Shown here: positions 6,177 through 10,658 of the stretch, piece by piece
Layout of the letters: every line of letters begins with the position of its first letter
Numbering within the stretch: position 1 is the stretch's first letter
NCBI GenBank assembly: GCA_029287335.1
Contig: JARFRI010000007.1
Location: 1-10,658 of the forward strand
Reading direction: 5' to 3'
Length of the DNA stretch: 10,658 nucleotides
Source: Phycisphaera sp.
GTDB lineage: Bacteria; Planctomycetota; Phycisphaerae; Phycisphaerales; Phycisphaeraceae
Notes under the pieces: generated by a model
Told to the model about the DNA's origin: nothing
What the model saw: the letters and a program-made list of their open reading frames with translations, nothing else
The model's database searches: none
Position numbers and translations under genes: made by a program

Positions 6177-6874
6177 GCCACTGCCGCGGTGTCCTCCATC
6201 GCGTGCCAATAGACCTCGATCATGGTGCCCGCACGGGGGTAGCCGCCGACCAAGTCGGTGATGTATTGGTCGTCCTCCGACTCGCGGAAGGCGATGGGCT
6301 GTAAGCCGAACTGGTCGGCCTTATCGAGTTCGTCCAAGCCGCCTGCCGTGACATACAAGCAGGTGTGCGGGGGCAAGCCGAGCTGCGCGATCGTGTGACG
6401 AAGCACGCGCGGGTCCGTGTGCTTGCAAGACCCGCTGGTCGAAAGCAATTCCAAGTCTAAATGCTTGGCCAAATCGGTCTGCTGGAGCATCAATCGAACG
6501 TCCGGCGGGACATCGCCCACTGCTGCCGTCTTGATCCCCGCCGCCCGCAACCGCGTCAACATCCGCACCGCGCCCCGCCGAGGCTCAAGCGTCTTGCGGA
6601 TCACCTGCTCACGCTGTTCGGCCAAGCGGCGACGCATCATCGGGTCCAACTCGATTTCAAGTTCATCGCAAACCGCTTGCAGGTTTGACTCGATCCAAGG
6701 CAACTCGATGTCCGCGACCGACTGGTGCGCGTGGTGGTACCAGCACGACGCAAACCGGATCGGGTCCACACGCAGGCTCTTGGCCTGCATCATGGTCGCG
6801 TTGAGCGTGAAGTGCGGCTCGGGGTCTTTCAACAACGTGCCACGCAAGTCAAAAATAGCGGCGTGAATGTGCAT
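6173..6874 (-). CDS. HAD-superfamily protein with degenerate active site
   Basis: A 233-residue protein with the HAD phosphatase-like layout. Motif I is AAIFDLRGTLL with nucleophile D9, and then a helical cap region at about residues 20-95. Motif II lies near KTAAVGDVPPDV (115-126), motif III lysine is probably K151 in CKHTDPRVL, and the motif IV region is LYVTAGGLDELDKADQFGL (173-191). Several residues expected of a working phosphatase are changed. The second Asp of DxD is R11, the motif II Ser/Thr is replaced near V119-G120, and the usual GD of motif IV reads TA. It may be a non-catalytic HAD, or one with different chemistry. The start at 6874 is supported by GAGGAAAG upstream (about 7 bases). 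AT-rich GATAATAAT about 50 bp upstream could hold a promoter. The gene stands alone on its strand, 183 bp after the thiE stop. Confidence 0.85.
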   Translation of the reverse strand: MHIHAAIFDLRGTLLKDPEPHFTLNATMMQAKSLRVDPIRFASCWYHHAHQSVADIELPWIESNLQAVCDELEIELDPMMRRRLAEQREQVIRKTLEPRRGAVRMLTRLRAAGIKTAAVGDVPPDVRLMLQQTDLAKHLDLELLSTSGSCKHTDPRVLRHTIAQLGLPPHTCLYVTAGGLDELDKADQFGLQPIAFRESEDDQYITDLVGGYPRAGTMIEVYWHAMEDTAAVA

Positions 6875-7057
6875 GTCCCATCTTTCCTCGCGGCCGCATA
6901 CCGGCCAGCGTTAGAATTATTATCGGATAGGCACTAGGCGAATTCTTGCCCCTTGTGTTAACACGCACCGAAATTCAGCTTTCCTCGTCACCTTGCAACA
7001 CCTGAGTGGGGCTGTGAAGTGGGGCAAGCTGCTGTCAAACCCTGCGGGTTGCAACGA

Positions 7058-8110
7058 TTAGCCTGCGTTCGGCATGGTGTCATTTAGCGCACTGTGTAGG
7101 CGCGCTGTCACTTCACATGGGTTCTCTGCCGCGCAGATCGCGCTGCTTACGGCGATGCCTTGGCAGCCAACCTCGACAAGCTCATTGATGTTGTCGCCGT
7201 TGATCCCGCCGATGGCCAGGTGGGGCAGGGCGTTGCACTCAAGGTAGTCGCGCAGGTAATCGGGGCCGGCGAGGTCGGGCTTGTGCTTGGTGGTGGTCGC
7301 GAACATTGGGCCGACGCCGCAGTAATTAGCGCCATCGGCCTTGGCCTGCTTGGCCTGATCGAGGTTGGAGGTGCTCACGCCGATGAGCAGTTGGTTGCCG
7401 ACGATCTTGCGAGCGTCGTTTGGGTTCAGGTCGGATTGGCCCAGGTGGACGCCGTCGGCCCCGGCCAGCCTGGCCAGGTCCGGTCGGTCGTTGACGATCA
7501 CCGCGGCTCGGCCATCGACAAGGTCAATGACTTGTCGAATGTGTTCGAGCAGCGGGCCAGCGTCCATCTCTTTTTCGCGGACCTGGACGCAGTCGACACC
7601 ATTCGCGACCGCGAGTTCAAGCACGCTCCGCCAAGGGGTTTCACACAACGACTTCGTCAGCAGCAGGCACAGCCGCCACTGCGGGGCGGGGCGTGTTGTG
7701 ACCGCGCCGATCAATCGTTGCGTCACGTCATAGCTCTGATAGCGCACGGTTTCAGCGGTCTTGGCTAGGCGATGATAGTCGGGGCCTAGCTCGACGAGCT
7801 TGCTGTACTCCTCAATCGCGCGCAGCGCTTCGGACAGCCGACCTCCTGCCGCGGCGATGACATCGGGAAGGTTGCTGCGGGTCTGTTCCGCGTCGGTTGT
7901 GATGGCGGTACCGACGTCGCCGGGCGTGTCACGGTGTGAAATGAGCTCGAGTGTATCGGGCAAGGCCTGCACGAAGTCGTGTCGCATCTGCTTGAGGGTT
8001 TGCGATAGCGCTTGGTCTTGGATGACAAACCGGGCCGCCTCTTCGAGCACACGCAGCGCTTCGCGGACCCGGTTGGCGTTGGCGTCGATGATGCGCTGGG
8101 GAGTCGTCAT
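7058..8110 (-). CDS. thiE: Thiamine phosphate synthase with N-terminal ThiD2-like domain
   Basis: Joins HMP pyrophosphate and the thiazole phosphate to give thiamine phosphate in the cytoplasm. The C-terminal ThiE barrel (about residues 145-350) shows DCVQVREKEMD (Q176, R178, K180), AAVIVNDRPDLA (N207-D208), ADGVHLGQSDL, LIGVSTSN (S246), GVGPMFATTTK (267-275, the phosphate loop) and LAIGGING. The first about 135 residues (RIIDANANRVREALRVLEEA, LKQMRHDF, GGRLSEALRAIEEYSK) match the helical extension found on long ThiE proteins of cyanobacteria and planctomycetes, classed in Pfam as ThiD2. Total length of 350 fits that long form. Its ATG lies 3 bp after the stop of the upstream membrane protein gene, so the two are almost certainly co-transcribed. 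No Shine-Dalgarno of its own and no TPP riboswitch were seen. Confidence 0.95.
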   Translation of the reverse strand: MTTPQRIIDANANRVREALRVLEEAARFVIQDQALSQTLKQMRHDFVQALPDTLELISHRDTPGDVGTAITTDAEQTRSNLPDVIAAAGGRLSEALRAIEEYSKLVELGPDYHRLAKTAETVRYQSYDVTQRLIGAVTTRPAPQWRLCLLLTKSLCETPWRSVLELAVANGVDCVQVREKEMDAGPLLEHIRQVIDLVDGRAAVIVNDRPDLARLAGADGVHLGQSDLNPNDARKIVGNQLLIGVSTSNLDQAKQAKADGANYCGVGPMFATTTKHKPDLAGPDYLRDYLECNALPHLAIGGINGDNINELVEVGCQGIAVSSAICAAENPCEVTARLHSALNDTMPNAG

Positions 8111-8113
8111 GGT

Positions 8114-9721
8114 TTAGAAGTTCGCGCTGTGCAACTCGGCCTCGGGTGGATCATAGGTCGTGTTGAGCTTCTCGCTGCGTGACATCGGGATCGCCGCGAG
8201 GCCGAAGAGGATGAGCAGCCAGACCGCAAGGCTGGCGCTGGTGCGTCCGGGGTGGTTGTGGATGGCAAAGCGTGTCGCGAGCACGGACGCCAGCAGCAGC
8301 GCGACCCCGGCCCCGGCATAAAAGCTCCAATGCATCTTGGCAAACAGCGAATGCTCGCTACTGGGTAGCCACTGCACCGTGTCGGGATGATGACTGAGCA
8401 GATAACCCAGCAGCGGCAGGGCGACCGCGAGCAGGAGGATGCTGCCGCAGGTCAGCCAGCGACCGACGAGCCAGAACCTGGCATGGCGTCCCTCGGCCGA
8501 GAGGTCGTGGAACTGCTGCATGATCAGGCCGATAGCGACACTGGCCGGGGCGACGACCAGCAGCAGGCCCGCGAACCCGATCTCGCCTGGCGCGAAGGCG
8601 ACGAGCCCCAGCGTGGTGACGAGCCAGCCCCAGCCGAGCAATAGCTTCCGCCGTGCGCTGCCGGTGGAGGTGCTAAAGGGCTGAGTCAGCGCAGGGATCA
8701 GCCAGATCAACCAGAGCCCGCTGAGCATCGCGGCAAACGCCAACCGCCAGCCTGCTCGGCTGAGCAATTGCCCAAAGCCGATTTGTCCCCAGTCCGGTTT
8801 GAGTTGGGCCAGCCACTGTTGATAGACCTCCGGATCGTGGCCGTGGACGTGCATCGCCCAAGGCATCAGTACCATGACCGCCAGCGCAGTCGATGCGATC
8901 AGCCCCATGATGTGCCCGATGCGGCGAGGGCAGATCATGGCCAGCACGACCGTACACAACAGTGTGCCCGGGATGGCAATGGGTCCGAGTGTCAGCGTGG
9001 CCAGGCCCAGCCCGACGCCGCAGGTCATCCAGCCGATGAGTTGGCGGATCAGTGATGGCGAGGTGCGCAGCGGCCGCATCGCCCACAGCGCGCCGGCGAT
9101 TGATAACGCCGACCAAGCGGCCGCAGCGATACTCGGGTTGGCGTGTCGGCCGAAGACCAGGACCAAGGGCATGGTCATCGCGACCAGAGCGCTGATACTA
9201 CCCGCCGATAGGCCACCGATGCTGTAACCGGCCCAGAACACTGCGGCGATGAATAGCAGCGCCATGAACACCGTGCCAATTCGTGCACGGATAACCCACT
9301 GCTGATCAAGCGGGTATTCTGCGCTGGCCTGATCGGTCGGCATACCGACGTACGTCAGCAGGTGCAGCCAGGTCGTGCCCGGGGGCAGGTCCCATCGGCT
9401 CTCGCCCTGATACACCGGCGTCCAGGATTGAAGCGACGTCTCGCCATCAGCGATCGGGGCCTGCCGCTGCATGGTCTCGGCCGAGATCGCAACACTGCGC
9501 GCTTCCTTCTCAGTCCACACGCCCGGCGTCTGCAGATCGATGAGCAGTGGCATCGCCGCAAGGACCAGCAGTCCAAGTAACACCAGCCAAGCCAAGCCGA
9601 CATCGTGCCTGGGCTTGGGCGCGGTGGGCTTGCTGACGCGTTCAACGGACGAAGGCGTCGACGAGGGTTGCTCGTCGCGGCTCGGGGCCGGCTCGGTCGC
9701 AGGTTGTCGCAGCTTGGCCAT
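8114..9721 (-). CDS. Polytopic membrane protein, ArnT/PMT-like (GT-C) candidate
   Basis: A 535-residue inner-membrane protein with a proline- and charge-rich cytoplasmic N-terminus (about residues 1-40) and about ten to twelve hydrophobic segments beginning at 42-61. The order of features recalls family 39/83 GT-C glycosyltransferases (ArnT, PMT_2) that use lipid-linked sugars. There is a first outer loop with VWTEKEARSVAISAETM (68-84), then WDLPPGTTWLHLL (110-122, like KPPLYYWL), RARIGTVFMALLFIAAVFW (145-163) and LVFGRHANPSIAAAAW. The classical DE/D pair is not clearly present in the first loop (E71 and E73 are nearest), so the enzymatic assignment is tentative. The C-terminal soluble end (SEKLNTTYDPPEAE) is short. 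ATG 9721 has no clear Shine-Dalgarno; TACAAT at 9756-9751 might be a -10 box. It is coupled to thiE by a 3-bp gap, with no obvious functional link. Confidence 0.75.
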   Translation of the reverse strand: MAKLRQPATEPAPSRDEQPSSTPSSVERVSKPTAPKPRHDVGLAWLVLLGLLVLAAMPLLIDLQTPGVWTEKEARSVAISAETMQRQAPIADGETSLQSWTPVYQGESRWDLPPGTTWLHLLTYVGMPTDQASAEYPLDQQWVIRARIGTVFMALLFIAAVFWAGYSIGGLSAGSISALVAMTMPLVLVFGRHANPSIAAAAWSALSIAGALWAMRPLRTSPSLIRQLIGWMTCGVGLGLATLTLGPIAIPGTLLCTVVLAMICPRRIGHIMGLIASTALAVMVLMPWAMHVHGHDPEVYQQWLAQLKPDWGQIGFGQLLSRAGWRLAFAAMLSGLWLIWLIPALTQPFSTSTGSARRKLLLGWGWLVTTLGLVAFAPGEIGFAGLLLVVAPASVAIGLIMQQFHDLSAEGRHARFWLVGRWLTCGSILLLAVALPLLGYLLSHHPDTVQWLPSSEHSLFAKMHWSFYAGAGVALLLASVLATRFAIHNHPGRTSASLAVWLLILFGLAAIPMSRSEKLNTTYDPPEAELHSANF

Positions 9722-9859
9722 AGGGTGATCCGCGTTCGGGGGAACCGCAGATTGTAGGTCACCTTGGCCCAGATCGCGGCCAGGGACGATGTGGACCTAT
9801 AAAAGCAGACCGCAGTGGTCTAAGCGGGGGTCCGTGCTGTGGCCAAGTGAAACGCCTAC

Positions 9860-9961
9860 GGGTGGCCGGGGTCGAGTCCGCGAGCCCCCGGAACAAACTG
9901 CGACAGATAAGTGAAAAGGGGTTTGTTCCGGGGGGTCGGCGAGCCTCCACCCCGGCCACCC
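9860..9961. repeat. 102-nt nested palindromic element
   Basis: The outer arms, GGGTGGCCGGGGT (9860-9872) and ACCCCGGCCACCC (9949-9961), are perfectly complementary over 13 bp. The inner arms, CCCCCGGAACAAAC (9885-9898) and GTTTGTTCCGGGGG (9921-9934), are complementary over 14 bp. Between them are imperfectly matched segments of 12 and 14 nt. The terminal loop (9899-9920) is AT-richer. The element begins 17 bp after the stop codon of the lipoprotein gene on the minus strand and has no T-run on either side, so it is more like a MITE or REP-type element than a simple terminator, although it could block transcription or protect an RNA end. Confidence 0.8.
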
Positions 9962-9977
9962 AATGCTTTAGCGTGAT

Positions 9978-10514
9978 CTACCGACTCTCTTCCAGATACG
10001 GCTTGGCCTCACGCAGCGTCTGGTCCAAGAAACCCTCAGGCACCCGCAGCGTGTCTCGGCCCAGCGGCAGGGTAATCAGCACACGCTGGCTGGAGCGCGG
10101 CAGGTCAATAATGCGCATCACGCCCTGGTGCCCTTCGCGCCGGGCGACCAGCATCGCCTCGTATTCGAGGAAGCCCGAACCCATCGCGCTGACCGGCATC
10201 GAGAAGTAGCCCTGCCCATCGGTCACGACTTGCCCCAGTGACTGACGCTCGGAAGGGGTGTCCGGCTCAAAGATGCCCTGAACGACCGCGCCGCCGCCGG
10301 TGGGGTTGTCTTCGGTCAGCCGTGGGTCGTTCTTGCTGACGATTTGAATGTTGGCGACCGAGCCACGCACGACCCGGCCCTGCATCGCGTAGCTGCCGCA
10401 ACCGGTGAGCATCGAGGTAAGCAGCAGTATGACAAGTGCAGATCGCGCGATTGAAATAGCCGCGATGCGTAGCATCGCGGCTATTGGGAGCAAATTGAAA
10501 TCAGTCTTCGTCAT
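9978..10514 (-). CDS. Lipoprotein, possible carboxypeptidase-regulatory-like fold
   Basis: A 178-residue predicted lipoprotein. From the ATG at 10514 the signal region ends in a lipobox (SMLTGC) at C39. An internal ATG at 10475 would give a more usual 25-residue signal peptide before the same cysteine (MLRIAAISIARSALVILLLT). I prefer 10514 because it lies only 4 bp after the scpB stop, which suggests translational coupling; neither start has a clear Shine-Dalgarno. The mature part contains VVQGIFEPDTPSERQSLGQV, then VTDGQGYFSMPV, then EYEAMLVARREGHQGVMRII. This GxVxTDxxGxF pattern suggests a prealbumin-like beta sandwich (carboxypeptidase regulatory-like). That is a fold guess only. A perfect palindrome lies in the signal-peptide codons. 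An open frame upstream of 10514 belongs to the overlapping scpB region and is not part of this gene. Confidence 0.8.
   Translation of the reverse strand: MTKTDFNLLPIAAMLRIAAISIARSALVILLLTSMLTGCGSYAMQGRVVRGSVANIQIVSKNDPRLTEDNPTGGGAVVQGIFEPDTPSERQSLGQVVTDGQGYFSMPVSAMGSGFLEYEAMLVARREGHQGVMRIIDLPRSSQRVLITLPLGRDTLRVPEGFLDQTLREAKPYLEESR
10456..10484. repeat. Perfect 29-nt palindrome inside signal-peptide codons
   Basis: ATAGCCGCGATGC (10456-10468), a GTA loop, then GCATCGCGGCTAT (10472-10484): a 13-bp perfect stem with a 3-base loop. It encodes the near-symmetric peptide IAAMLRIAA of the lipoprotein signal region, and the alternative start codon at 10475-10473 lies inside the stem. Such a perfect hairpin is unusual in coding DNA and resembles an inserted REP-type unit. 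Confidence 0.85.
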
Positions 10515-10518
10515 GGCA

Positions 10519-10658
10519 TTAGATGGGTTTGAGTTCGTCGGCTTCGGGCAGGTCTTTGAGCGTGCCCAGGCCGAACACTTCGAGGAACTGTTTTGTCGTG
10601 CCGTAGAGCATGGGTCGGCCGATCTCTTCAGCACGCCCGACGACCTTCACCAGGTGTC
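10519..10658 (-). CDS. scpB: Segregation and condensation protein B (C-terminal end)
   Basis: The last 45 codons of a minus-strand gene entering from the right edge. The peptide reads [20 protein letters not shown] followed by [20 protein letters not shown] and a short tail ending at the TAA at 10521-10519. [24 protein letters not shown] and the following LKDLP are hallmark sequences of the second winged-helix domain of ScpB, which works with ScpA and SMC in chromosome condensation. The start and N-terminal domain lie outside the window. scpA would be expected nearby upstream. The stop is 4 bp from the next ATG. Confidence 0.92.
   Translation of the reverse strand, partial: HLVKVVGRAEEIGRPMLYGTTKQFLEVFGLGTLKDLPEADELKPI

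Noticed and set aside
6945..7028. CTTGCCCC/GGGGCAAG inverted repeat between thiE and the HAD gene
   Set aside because: Only 8 bp with a 68-nt gap; likely chance. The AACCC/GGGTT hairpin near 7038-7050 is also too short to call a terminator.
7160..7768. 202-codon plus-strand frame opposite thiE
   Set aside because: It is a shadow of thiE; every ThiE motif is present on the minus strand.
10515..10634. Extension of the lipoprotein frame upstream to an ATG at 10634
   Set aside because: The added 40 residues overlap the clear scpB C-terminus in another frame and would bury the signal peptide deep in the protein.
1..10658. CRISPR array, tRNA or rRNA genes, prophage or integron
   Set aside because: No regularly spaced direct repeats, no tRNA-like cloverleaf and no integrase or phage genes were found on either strand by eye.

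Overview
This window reads as chromosomal DNA from a GC-rich bacterium, most likely a planctomycete and probably of the Phycisphaerae side. The pointers are a Rho factor with a long charged N-terminal tail, a long ThiE with an extra N-terminal domain, a RAYT-type transposase carrying a WLPGDPRGFRSR-type N-terminus, and several lipoproteins of unknown family. The taxonomic call is an inference from protein character, not from a marker gene. There are no rRNA or tRNA genes, no CRISPR array and no phage genes.

Layout, left to right. (a) 1-175, minus: N-terminus of an unrecognised basic protein. (b) 176-372: intergenic stretch with a three-armed inverted repeat downstream of rimO. (c) 373-1914, minus: rimO, the ribosomal protein S12 methylthiotransferase. 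(d) 1952-2710: a mobile module in which an IS200/REP-type Y1 transposase (RAYT) gene is tightly bracketed by two copies of a two-hairpin repeat. (e) 2720-3700, minus: a ZIP-family metal transporter with a His-rich loop. (f) 3701-4203: a non-coding gap. (g) 4204-5703, plus: rho, overlapped by a small lipoprotein gene (5703-6176, plus). (h) 6173-6874, minus: a HAD-fold protein with degenerate catalytic motifs, convergent with the lipoprotein and sharing a TTAA stop. (i) 7058-9721, minus: ThiD2-like/ThiE thiamine phosphate synthase preceded at 3 bp by a polytopic GT-C/ArnT-like membrane protein. (j) 9860-9961: a 102-nt nested palindrome. (k) 9978-10514, minus: a lipoprotein gene with a perfect 29-nt palindrome in its signal-peptide codons, 4 bp after the end of scpB, whose C-terminus closes the window.

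Most genes are housekeeping: tRNA-independent ribosome modification, transcription termination, thiamine synthesis, chromosome segregation and metal transport. The accessory signal is in the repeats. There are four unrelated palindromic structures: the REP-like pair with its transposase, the rimO 3' three-arm repeat, the 102-nt nested palindrome and the coding palindrome near scpB. The best candidate for an interesting system is the RAYT gene with its own repeats between rimO and the ZIP gene. The next is the Rho protein, whose N-terminal and RNA-binding regions differ strongly from E. coli Rho. Everything here comes from reading the sequence, without homology searches.
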